Shown here: piece after piece, positions 32,212-39,964 of the stretch
Numbering within the stretch: position 1 is the stretch's first letter
Layout of the letters: each line of letters opens with the position of its first letter
DNA from: Methylobacterium radiotolerans JCM 2831
Lineage (GTDB): Bacteria; Pseudomonadota; Alphaproteobacteria; Rhizobiales; Beijerinckiaceae
Assembly: GCF_000019725.1 (NCBI RefSeq)
Contig: NC_010514.1
Span: 1 to 42,985 of the forward strand
Direction: 5' to 3'
Length of the DNA: 42,985 nucleotides
Translations under genes and position numbers: made by a program
Notes under the pieces: generated by a model
Told to the model about the DNA's origin: nothing
The model's database searches: none
Seen by the model: only the letters and a program-made list of their open reading frames with translations

Positions 32212-32723
32212 TCCTCCTCGGCCAGCGCGTGCTCGGTACCGTCGGGATCCCCACCGTCAGAGGTGTCGGCCACGGGCTGGGCAACCGAAGCGACACCCCG
32301 GTAGAAGTCGCCGTGCCGCTCGACCTCGCCGCTCGTCGTCAACATGCTGAGGTACGTGGCCAGGGTGTTGGGCGCTACATCCTGCAGCCGGTCGCTGATC
32401 TGAGCATGGGAGAGCCCCTGCGGCCCGGCCTCCTCCAGGAGCGCCTTCAACCGGCCCTTGGCCGAGTTCGCACGAGGGCCACGGGGCCCGCGTCCTGCAC
32501 CCCGCCCGCCGCGAGCTTGATCGTCGCCAGCCGATGCACGGCGACGGGGCTGCTCGTCGGGGAGGTCCTCCAAGGGCGTCCCTTCGACGATGGAGGCCAG
32601 GGACCGCTCGGCCAGGCGTAGCTTCGTCAACTCCGCGCCGACCCGCTCGAAATCGGCTTCGAGGGCTGCACGCTGCCGCCTCACATCGGCCAGGGCGTTT
32701 GCGAGTGTGCTGTCCTGTGACAT
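32208..32723 (-). CDS. Coiled-coil plus winged-helix regulator-like protein
   Basis: A 171-residue protein. Residues about 5-50 are a coiled coil (LADVRRQRAALEADFERVGA). A low-complexity Arg/Gly linker follows, then a winged-helix-like domain at about 100-150 (GRLKALLEEAGPQGLSHAQI, then NTLATYLSMLTTSGEVERHG). This suggests a dimeric DNA-binding protein. The ATG at 32723 was chosen because the upstream extension to 32861 is Arg/Gly/Ser-rich and lacks structure. The gene overlaps the next by four bases. Confidence 0.62.
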   Translation of the reverse strand: MSQDSTLANALADVRRQRAALEADFERVGAELTKLRLAERSLASIVEGTPLEDLPDEQPRRRASAGDDQARGGRGAGRGPRGPRANSAKGRLKALLEEAGPQGLSHAQISDRLQDVAPNTLATYLSMLTTSGEVERHGDFYRGVASVAQPVADTSDGGDPDGTEHALAEEE

Positions 32724-32985
32724 CCGAACCGCGTCTCTCCATGATGGCACTGCAGGAAGTCGCGCGCCGCGCGCCGATCCGGACGAGCCATCGCCTCTTA
32801 CCGTCGAGCTTCGCGCCCGCGGGTACGGCCCATACGTCACTGCCCCGTCCCGTACGAGCACCGAGCCGCAGCTCGACCCGGGGATCGAGATCTCATCCCC
32901 AGACGTCCCAAGCTGGGGACGGCACGGCCACCTGTGCCCGGATCGAGGTGCCTGGTCTCAGGGGCCTGCCGATCCCAGGCGCGGC

Positions 32986-33468
32986 TCAGCGGTACAGCCC
33001 CTCCGCTCGCAGGCCATCGAGCAACACGTGGGCCTGCTCGTGGGCGACGGCTTCGCTTCCATGCTCGCGGAAGCCGTGCTCGAACATCGGCAGCAGCATC
33101 CGCGTCGCCTGATCCATCGCCGAGCCCTCCCACAGGATCAAGACCTCACGGTCGGTCAGGTCCTTGAGGAAACACCACAGCATCAGCATCAGGCTGAGCG
33201 CGGGACGCGCATGCCAGTCGGCGGTCATCAGCCGCTTGATCCGTTCGAGCCGGCGCATGAGCGCCTGCCGCTTGGACGGGATCAGATCGGCAAACGGCTC
33301 CAGGCACGCGATCCGCAGCTTCTCGCACAGCGCCGCGATATCCGCCTCTGCCCTCGCGGCTAGGGCGGGATCGGCCGGGATGAAGGCGCCCGGCGCGCTC
33401 GCGATGGCGTAGACGAGGTAGGCGGGGATCGCGAGCTCGATCCGCTGACGGTCGGTCAAAGCGGGCAT
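32986..33468 (-). CDS. Helical hypothetical protein
   Basis: A 160-residue, mostly helical protein (IELAIPAYLVYAIASAPGAF, LIPSKRQALMRRLERIKRLM, LSLMLMLWCFLKDLTDREVL). The hydrophobic runs are short and amphipathic, so it is probably soluble or peripherally bound. No domain was recognised. Its coding character is good and it lies on the same strand as its neighbours. Confidence 0.6.
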   Translation of the reverse strand: MPALTDRQRIELAIPAYLVYAIASAPGAFIPADPALAARAEADIAALCEKLRIACLEPFADLIPSKRQALMRRLERIKRLMTADWHARPALSLMLMLWCFLKDLTDREVLILWEGSAMDQATRMLLPMFEHGFREHGSEAVAHEQAHVLLDGLRAEGLYR

Positions 33469-33596
33469 CAGGGCGGGCGCCGGCTGGAAGGCTGCTCGTG
33501 ATAGGTGCTCTGCCTCGGCCTCACAACCGATGGATGAGGATGCCGGCGAGGCAGCCGCGACGAGGCCGTTCGGGATCCGGGCTCGATCCGCAGCCG

Positions 33597-34058
33597 TCAG
33601 ACTCCAGCGTCCGCGAACAGGTCGAGTTGGCCCGCAGGGATGCGCGTCCGACGGCCAGCGGTCCGGTGGGAGCTCCGCGGCACAGGCAGAGCCGGCAGAG
33701 CAAAGCCGGGCTTGCCGTAAAGCACGGCACCGACGATCCGGGAGCCATCGCCATGGCTGAACACGTTCGTGGTGTGCGGACCGGCCCGCAGGATCTCCTG
33801 CACCAGTGGCTCGTCCACGCTCATGTTTGAAAGGGTTGTGAGCAGACAGGCGAGGCCCGCCACCTGGATGCCGAACGACTGGAACTCGACGACCCGCTGC
33901 TGCCAGACTTGGCGCACGGCTCCAGCGCTGGTGTTCGGGAACGGGTTCGGCGCCGGCTGTGTCGCCGCATCGGCCACGAACGCCGCGATAGCCCGCCGAT
34001 CGGCGATGTGGGCAGCCGCGAGCACGGCGGCGGCAAGCTGGTGCTGACTGATCGGCAT
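33597..34058 (-). CDS. Intact resolvase-associated protein of unknown function
   Basis: A 153-residue protein. The helical N-terminus is MPISQHQLAAAVLAAAHIAD; the centre has VWQQRVVEFQSFGIQ and LLTTLSNMSVDEPLVQEIL; the C-terminal part, NVFSHGDGSRIVGAVLYGKP, ends in GQLDLFADAGV. It follows resolvase 2 in the same orientation, as its frameshifted homologue (25970-26436) follows resolvase 1. That repeated pairing suggests a role with the resolvase or the mobile unit. A start at 34076 is possible. Confidence 0.7.
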   Translation of the reverse strand: MPISQHQLAAAVLAAAHIADRRAIAAFVADAATQPAPNPFPNTSAGAVRQVWQQRVVEFQSFGIQVAGLACLLTTLSNMSVDEPLVQEILRAGPHTTNVFSHGDGSRIVGAVLYGKPGFALPALPVPRSSHRTAGRRTRIPAGQLDLFADAGV

Positions 34059-34125
34059 GGCGCTCGGCAGAGGCATCGGTTCTGATCGGCTTCCGGCCGG
34101 TTCCCTCATCGTCAGCCAGCGCCCG

Positions 34126-34701
34126 TCAGCGCGACGGGTCGGCTTCCACCGGCCGTGGCTTGCCGATGGCTCTGTGAACGCTGCCCTTGCCGATGCCAAG
34201 GCGCGCGGCGATCGCCGCCATGCTGAGCCCCTCCGCCGCCAGGGCCTCGATCTCGGCCTGCCGCGCCCGCACCGTTGGCTTGCGGCCCTTGTAGCGGCCA
34301 GCCGCCTTCGCCTTGGCGATGCCCTCCCGCTGGCGCTCCAGCATGATCTCGCGCTCGAACTGCGCGACACCGCCCAGGACGTTGAGCATCAGGCGCCCGG
34401 TCGGGGTAGCGCTATCGACGCCGAGGTTCAGGATCCGCAGGGCAACACCTTTGGCCTCGAGGGCGGTGATGATGGTGCCGAGGTGGGTAACCGAACGGGC
34501 GAGGCGATCGAGCTTGGTGACGACGAGGGTGTCGCCCTCGCGGCAGAAATCGATGGCGGCCTCAAGCTGGGTGCGGCGTCCCACGGAGGAGACTTGCTCG
34601 CGGAACAGCTTCCTGCACCCGAGCGCAGTGAGATCACGGACCTGGGCGTCGAGGCCGGCCTCCTGTTCGAGGGTCGAGGTACGCGCGTAACCGACGAGCA
34701 T
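34126..34701 (-). CDS. Serine resolvase/invertase 2
   Basis: A 191-residue protein with the catalytic domain start MLVGYARTSTLEQEAGLDAQ (active-site Ser in RTSTL) and LVVTKLDRLARSV. The conserved GRLMLNVLGGVAQFEREI helix region follows. The basic AAGRYKGRKPTV hinge leads into an HTH (SMAAIAARLGIGKGSVHRAI). It is clearly a different lineage from resolvase 1. Candidate binding sites lie upstream at 34719-34850. Confidence 0.9.
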   Translation of the reverse strand: MLVGYARTSTLEQEAGLDAQVRDLTALGCRKLFREQVSSVGRRTQLEAAIDFCREGDTLVVTKLDRLARSVTHLGTIITALEAKGVALRILNLGVDSATPTGRLMLNVLGGVAQFEREIMLERQREGIAKAKAAGRYKGRKPTVRARQAEIEALAAEGLSMAAIAARLGIGKGSVHRAIGKPRPVEADPSR

Positions 34702-34718
34702 GAGGCGAAGCGGGCACT

Positions 34719-34850
34719 TGTTCCAATAGGTTCAAAAACCTTAGCGTGATCCCGTTCCAAAACTCAAGATGCTTGCTATTGGACTGCTGAGGCAGAGCGT
34801 GACTGTTCCAGCGGTCTGCGTTCCATTAGACCAAGCCCTATTGGACCGAC
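34719..34850. promoter_or_regulatory. Candidate res region of resolvase 2
   Basis: Related half-sites occur in both orientations upstream of the resolvase: GTTCCAATAGG (about 34720), GTTCCAAAAC (about 34754), CTATTGGAC (about 34777), GTTCCATTAGACC (about 34820) and CTATTGGACC (about 34839). Such inverted half-sites in a block of about 130 bases resemble resolvase-binding subsites. Confidence 0.45.
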
Positions 34851-35056
34851 TCTGCTGTTGCGCCCGGTGCATGAGCTACGCGCAACCGGATCTGAGGCGT
34901 GCGCGATGGTGGCTATGGGTCGATCTTTGTCGGCCTGCTTCCGAGCGACAATTTTAGGGAACGGGCGTCGTCGCGCCTGCCCGCAACGTTGAGTAGGGCT
35001 TCAGACGGTCTATGCTGAGGCTTCTCTGCATCTCAAGCGGATGAAAGTGTTCAAGT

Positions 35057-36004
35057 ATGCTCCCGCCCCAACCCCTGCCCCTTACGCTCAATCCGCGCCA
35101 AGATATCCCATTCATTTTCAAAAGCTACCGACAGTTAGTAAGATCTCTCGGAGCCGTCGATGGACTTGGTGCAGGCTTAACTGTCGCCACAAAAGAATTC
35201 GAAAAACAAATATCATCAATTCAGCCGACTACACAGCAACTTCCGCATGCTCTTTCGATTGCCACAGCACACAATGTATCAACTGCGTACATAGACATGA
35301 CGAGCCTTAGCCCTCATCTGAGTCAACTTTTGATTGTCGCAACTTACCAGCAAACAGAATTCTTCCTCACAAATTTCCGGAAAGAGCAAAAAACGCTAGG
35401 CCGCCAATGGCGTGACCGTGCGGATGGCGAGATTTTGCTTGATTACATCCTGTCTTGCCTGCCGCAAGGATTGAATAGGAATATAGTTCGGATTTGGAAA
35501 GAAAGATATCAACTCATTGAGTACTATCGCCACGTCCGTAATGGCTTTGTTCACGCAACTATCAACCGGGCGTCTCTGGCTAATGAGTACAATAAAGTTT
35601 CCAGCTTAATACCCTATGTGCAGCATCATTACGGCTTAACTGCGCCAAACGCCTATGGCTCGTTGACATTCGACGATCATATGCTTTTTACTCGACTAAC
35701 AAAGTATATTGCTACCGACTTGTGCAGGATTGGAGCCCCATCAACAGGCATTGAGATAGTAAATATGTTGTTCTCAGATGAATACGTTAGCCTAATATCT
35801 TCGCTAATACAGCGTAAAGGCGATGAACCGCAACTGAAGAAATCATTAAGAGGACGTTTGAGGGCCGATTTTAACTATAATTTGAAGATATATCCGCAAA
35901 TTGAGAGGGATATCTTGGATTGGTTTTCTAAAATCCCACCGAAAAGAGAGCGAAGAGAAGACGGTAAAATTTCGGCTATCGAAGCAGCGAAGCAGTTGAT
36001 TTGA
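35057..36004 (+). CDS. HEPN-motif protein, possible RNase effector
   Basis: A 315-residue mostly helical protein in AT-rich DNA unlike the backbone. Near the middle lies the HEPN signature R161-N162-x3-H166 (RHVRNGFVHAT), preceded by a helix with LIEYY, as in HEPN RNases of toxin-antitoxin and anti-phage systems. Similarity to a named HEPN family cannot be judged by eye, and no nucleotidyltransferase partner is adjacent. Non-catalytic HEPN-like helical domains also exist, so nuclease activity is an inference from the motif. No strong ribosome binding site is present. Confidence 0.6.
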   Translation: MLPPQPLPLTLNPRQDIPFIFKSYRQLVRSLGAVDGLGAGLTVATKEFEKQISSIQPTTQQLPHALSIATAHNVSTAYIDMTSLSPHLSQLLIVATYQQTEFFLTNFRKEQKTLGRQWRDRADGEILLDYILSCLPQGLNRNIVRIWKERYQLIEYYRHVRNGFVHATINRASLANEYNKVSSLIPYVQHHYGLTAPNAYGSLTFDDHMLFTRLTKYIATDLCRIGAPSTGIEIVNMLFSDEYVSLISSLIQRKGDEPQLKKSLRGRLRADFNYNLKIYPQIERDILDWFSKIPPKRERREDGKISAIEAAKQLI

Positions 36005-36256
36005 ATTTCTTGACTCCATTTCCGTTGATAACCAGATATAAAATTATCTCGTCTGCCATCAGCGTCGGTTTTTTGTAATGCATGTGTCGACGGATCCTAA
36101 ATATCGACGATCGGATCGGATGAGAAGGACTGGTTCTGACCTCGAAGTGAAATCGCGAGCGACTAGCCAATGGCCGCTTTCGGGAAGCGCCGATGGCTGC
36201 TGGTACGGCTGCCCTGGGTCGGATACGGACTGACCGGATAGGGTTGAAAACTAATC
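36005..36256. other. Intergenic region with a dispersed-repeat copy
   Basis: No gene is seen. The 22-base repeat at 36169-36190 is listed separately. Confidence 0.5.
36169..36190 (+). repeat. Dispersed intergenic repeat, copy 2
   Basis: Exact inverted match to 6061-6082. Similarity extends downstream in degenerate form (GATGGC, ACGGCT and GGGTCGG strings occur in the same order in both). Confidence 0.6.
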
Positions 36257-36667
36257 CTACTCCGGTTGCCGACACCCGAGGCTCTCGGCGAGGTGCACGA
36301 GATACCCATCGGGGTCTTGTACGAGACATTCCCTCTGTCCGCCCTCCACCTGTCCGGTCCGATATTAAGTCTCGCTCGGTTCCTTGAAGAGCGGCCATCC
36401 CGCTGCAGCGAGCGCCGTCAGGATCGGCGCAAGCTGATCGACCATGATCTGGAAGTTCACCCCACATCCGTAAGGGCGCTCCAGCGCTCCTGTATCCCAG
36501 CGGCCATTGCACTGGCACAGCATGATCTGCGCCTCACCCCGTGCGAGGTAGGAAAACCGCGCAGCCGGCCGATCATAGGCAACATTGAACCCGAGCAGGT
36601 CGCACCAGAAGCGCAGGCTCGCATCAAGGTCTTGGACAGTCAGTTCCGGTGTCAGGGCCGAGAAACC
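36257..36667 (-). pseudogene. VOC/bleomycin-resistance-like protein, broken
   Basis: The minus strand encodes a clear vicinal-oxygen-chelate domain: LTPELTVQDLDASLRFWCDL, then GEAQIMLCQCNGRWDTG, VNFQIMVDQL and KEPSET. It is then interrupted by TAA at 36367-36365, and the same frame continues YRTGQVEGGQRECLVQDPDG and LVHLAESLG to a stop at 36259. A tryptophan usually sits where the stop is. No start codon is found in frame upstream of about 36667, where an in-frame TGA and unrelated GC-rich sequence occur. The gene is therefore dead at both points. Confidence 0.75.
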
Positions 36668-36989
36668 ACCTCCGGGGGACGGCCGGAGCCGGCAGAGCGG
36701 GCGCGGTCAGTGGGCCCGGCGAGCGGTTCCATGAGGCGGACCAATCCAAGCGCGAGCGAAGTAGGCAAGGCCCGCTACAGGTCGTGAGCGGCCATGTTCC
36801 AGCACGGCCGCTACATTCAGCAAGCTCTAGTGGAACGCGGATACTCGCGCGCCCGTTCGGGATGGTATGCTGGATGTTGCTGTTCGCTCCGCAGCAGACA
36901 GTCGGGACCAAGCCCCTTTCCGTCATTCAGGGGGGGCTAGATCAACCCCAGACGCCAACATCCGCTCTCGCACGCTTAGACAATCGAAC

Positions 36990-38525
36990 ATGCTTGCAAC
37001 CGATCCGCTTCCAGCCTGCGCATTTCTGTTTGATGGCAGCGCCGAAGATGTGGGCGATCCTCCGCTGGCATTCTTTGTTGAAGCCGTTCTTAAAGCGCTA
37101 TCTGAGGTCGATCCCAATGGATGTGTTCAGTCGCGGTTTATGACCGGACTACCGATGTTACACACTCTCACTACGCGCACCACCGAGGTTCATGTCGTAG
37201 AAAACAGAAGCGGCCATACCGAAGCCTATGATATGGACACCTATAAATATATTATCTGGGAATGGCTCGACTCACTTAATCTAACTTGGAGCACAATTAA
37301 TCTAGAGGCGGGGGCAAAAATATTTCTCAAACATACCGGCGAGTGCGTTACCCTGGTCTCGCTCGATCCGGCAATCCGGGCTCGCGTCGACGCCGCACTG
37401 CGAGCTACGCCGGGCTATGTCGGCGCGTTCGAAATTGACCCAGGTAATCCTCTTCACCGCATCGGGTTCGTCGAGAAGCTCAGTTATGCAGCCGCCATTC
37501 TTAATGGCACCGTTGTCCAAGATCGCAGCATCGAAGGCGATGAGGATTGGCCTCTCAGTGGGGCGGACAGTTTCAAGCCGGGTGGGCTGCGCTGGGAGCC
37601 AATGGGCTGGCTTTATACCGAAGGTCCCCCAGGCCTCGCGAAATTGGAACTGTCCGACCGCGGCGCTCAAGCGGTCCACGGGTATCAACGAAAGCATGAG
37701 GATACTGTCGCGGGTCGAGTGCTACGTGCAATCGAGCGCGCCTATTGGCTAAACCCCAATAGACAAAGTTTTAAATTTACATTTGCAGGAATAGGGGGCG
37801 ACGGTCTTGAGGCAATAATGCCCGACGGGAAATTCACAGAATATTTATTCAATCGGAAGCACAAGGATGGTGGCTCGAAGTCAAATTTCTTTGTTGACGT
37901 GCTTGGAATTGAACCAGAAGATTGGCGTTATCTCGCTGCACAATTTTATCAAGGTCTTCTAAGCGCCGAACCGGAAAAGCTTGAGTTTCGCGAGTGGGAT
38001 GCAGGTTATGGCATGCGCTTTAACGTCGAAATGCGCGTGCGCGGGCGTCTTGGACGAACCGCTGTCGTGCGTACTGGATGGATGATGAGACCCGGTGCGC
38101 TGCCGTCGCTGGCGAGTGCGATGCCGGGCGACCGCGACGCAGACCTTCGTGATGCCGTTGATCCGCCAATTCTCCGGCCGGGCACGCGTGGTGATACCCA
38201 GTGGGCGCAACTGTGGGCTTGGGCTAACGCCGCCGGCATACAGGCCGCCGCGGGTTGCGTGCCGACGCCCATGTATCTAGTCGGCGGCGATGTTATCTCT
38301 GAGGGTGAAGTCGGCACGGCATTGGTGCGCATCCGCGACGTGCGACAGGGGCTCGGTCTGTGGCTTAGTAAAAGCAGGACCGGAGATGCAGATCGAAATG
38401 GCGTCGTAATGTTTAGCCCAATCGCGAGCCAGTCTCGCGATCGAGCGATCGCCTGGGCGCGTGAAGTTACTGTTATATTGAAGCTAAACGGTGTAATCGC
38501 CGAGTTAGAAGCAATTTATTTGTAG
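36990..38525 (+). CDS. Large protein with a DUF6883-like domain
   Basis: A 511-residue protein. Residues about 277-380 match the DUF6883 pattern: MPDGKFTEYLFNRKHKDGG, then FFVDVLGIEPEDWRYLAAQF, a glycine-tyrosine strand, and RTAVVRTGWMMRPG. That domain is often found in polymorphic toxins and small toxin-like proteins. The N-terminal 270 residues (acidic, Trp-rich: IIWEWLDSLNLTW) and the C-terminal 130 residues are unrecognised. The ATG at 36990 was preferred because the sequence before it lies in an unrelated region. An IS630 element is inserted 23 bases after the stop. Possible toxin or defence effector; activity unproven. Confidence 0.65.
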   Translation: MLATDPLPACAFLFDGSAEDVGDPPLAFFVEAVLKALSEVDPNGCVQSRFMTGLPMLHTLTTRTTEVHVVENRSGHTEAYDMDTYKYIIWEWLDSLNLTWSTINLEAGAKIFLKHTGECVTLVSLDPAIRARVDAALRATPGYVGAFEIDPGNPLHRIGFVEKLSYAAAILNGTVVQDRSIEGDEDWPLSGADSFKPGGLRWEPMGWLYTEGPPGLAKLELSDRGAQAVHGYQRKHEDTVAGRVLRAIERAYWLNPNRQSFKFTFAGIGGDGLEAIMPDGKFTEYLFNRKHKDGGSKSNFFVDVLGIEPEDWRYLAAQFYQGLLSAEPEKLEFREWDAGYGMRFNVEMRVRGRLGRTAVVRTGWMMRPGALPSLASAMPGDRDADLRDAVDPPILRPGTRGDTQWAQLWAWANAAGIQAAAGCVPTPMYLVGGDVISEGEVGTALVRIRDVRQGLGLWLSKSRTGDADRNGVVMFSPIASQSRDRAIAWAREVTVILKLNGVIAELEAIYL

Positions 38526-38548
38526 GAATATTCTGGTTTTTTAGCAAT

Positions 38549-39700
38549 CTAGTGGTCAAAACCTGACGGTTGAGTCCGTCCCGGGTTTCGGTTTGGGCTG
38601 TGTCCTGCGAGTCTGGCGGGATGCGCAGCGGCATCTCCTTCTCGCTTTCTGCTTCGGATCGCCTTCGACTGGACGCCCTCGTGGCTGACCGGAATACGCC
38701 GCAGAAGCATGTCTGGCGCGCTCGCATCGTGCTGCTGAGCGCCGATGGGCTCGGGACGCACGCGATCATGCGTGAGGCGGGCGTGTCCAAGACCGCGGTC
38801 TGGCGCTGGCAGGAGCGCTTCGCGCGAGAGGGCCTCGCTGGGCTCCTTCGCGACAAGACACGGCCAGCCCGCATCCCGCCGCTCGACCCGGAGGTTGCGG
38901 CGCGCGTGGTGGCCCTGACCCAGGCTGATCCGCCCGGCGAGACCACGCATTGGACGGCAGCTGCCATGGCTCAGGCCACATCCATCAGCGTCTCGTCGGT
39001 GCAGCGGATCTGGCGCGGGCATGGCCTGCAGCCGCATCGAGTGCGGCAGTTCAAGCTCTCCACCGACCCGGCCTTCGCCGCCAAATTGCGCGATGTGGTC
39101 GGGCTCTACGTCGATCCACCAGCTCATGCCGTGGTGCTCTCCGTCGACGAGAAGTCGCAGATCCAGGCGCTGGCCCGAACGCAGGACCCGTTGCCGATGA
39201 AGCCGGGGCAGCCCACGACGCGCACCCACGACTACAAGCGCCACGGCACCACGACCTTGTTTGCCGCCCTGGACGTCCTAGAGGGCAAGGTGATCGGCCG
39301 CTGCATGCAGCGTCACCGGCACCAGGAGTTCATCCGCTTTCTCAACGCTGTCGAGGCGGCGGTCCCGGCCGGAAAGGTCGTCCACGCGATCTTGGACAAC
39401 TATGCCGTCCACAAGCACCCGAAGGTCCGCGCCTGGCTCGACCGCCACCCGCGCTGGACTTTCCACTTCACGCCCACCTCCGCCTCCTGGCTCAACGCCG
39501 TCGAGGGCTTCTTCGCCAAACTCGCAAAGCGCCGGCTGCGACGGGGTGTGTTTGGCTCTCTCGTCGAGGTTCAGGCAGCCATCAAACGCTTCATCGCCGA
39601 GAGCAACGGCAACCCAAAACCTTTCGTCTGGACCGCAGACCCGGATCGCATCATCCAGGCCGCCAAACGCGGGCACCAAGCGTTAGACTCGAACCACTAG
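38549..39700 (+). mobile_element. IS630-family insertion sequence
   Basis: The ends CTAGTGGT (38549-38556) and ACCACTAG (39693-39700) are inverted, with TA at each end as in IS630 elements, which duplicate a TA target. One intact transposase gene fills the element. Confidence 0.85.
38621..39700 (+). CDS. IS630-family transposase
   Basis: A 359-residue protein with an N-terminal HTH (HAIMREAGVSKTAVWRWQER). The DDE core follows: D in AVVLSVDEKSQIQAL, D in HAILDNYAVHKHPKV, and E in SWLNAVEGFFAKLAKRRL. It is full length with no internal stop and is probably functional. The start at 38621 avoids an N-terminal extension into the inverted repeat region. The stop codon lies in the terminal CTAG. Confidence 0.9.
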   Translation: MRSGISFSLSASDRLRLDALVADRNTPQKHVWRARIVLLSADGLGTHAIMREAGVSKTAVWRWQERFAREGLAGLLRDKTRPARIPPLDPEVAARVVALTQADPPGETTHWTAAAMAQATSISVSSVQRIWRGHGLQPHRVRQFKLSTDPAFAAKLRDVVGLYVDPPAHAVVLSVDEKSQIQALARTQDPLPMKPGQPTTRTHDYKRHGTTTLFAALDVLEGKVIGRCMQRHRHQEFIRFLNAVEAAVPAGKVVHAILDNYAVHKHPKVRAWLDRHPRWTFHFTPTSASWLNAVEGFFAKLAKRRLRRGVFGSLVEVQAAIKRFIAESNGNPKPFVWTADPDRIIQAAKRGHQALDSNH

Positions 39701-39954
39701 GCTTCTGAGACAGGCGACCCTACTGCCTCATCTAGTGCCGTTCCCATGCATTGAAATTCTATAGCATCAAGAATTATTGATAGGCGATCTATATCTCGGC
39801 GCAGCATAATTCTTGCGCAGTCGATGCAGTAATTATCATAACTTCTACCGTTGCTGACTTTGAGGCGAGCGCTGCCAGCAGTAACCCGGTGCTTCGCGTT
39901 TGCCTGACAGTTATGCGATCGAATGGCCCGGTCTACCTCTAGGCCGGTAATCAA
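39697..39954 (-). CDS. Small protein downstream of the helicase, 3' end at the IS630 boundary
   Basis: An 85-residue protein (ITGLEVDRAIRSHNCQANAK, SYDNYCIDCARIMLRRDIDR) starting at TTG 39954, ten bases after the helicase stop, with AGGG and GGAG just upstream. The frame is also open further back, overlapping the helicase. A YCIDC pair could bind metal together with the HNC upstream. The TAG stop is in the IS630 end, so the natural C-terminus may have been longer. Operon position suggests a helicase partner. No known family. Confidence 0.5.
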   Translation of the reverse strand: MITGLEVDRAIRSHNCQANAKHRVTAGSARLKVSNGRSYDNYCIDCARIMLRRDIDRLSIILDAIEFQCMGTALDEAVGSPVSEA

Positions 39955-39964
39955 GCTCCGTACC

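Noticed and set aside
36266..36787. 173-codon plus-strand frame
   Set aside because: The minus strand encodes a recognisable VOC domain, although broken; the plus frame has no motif.
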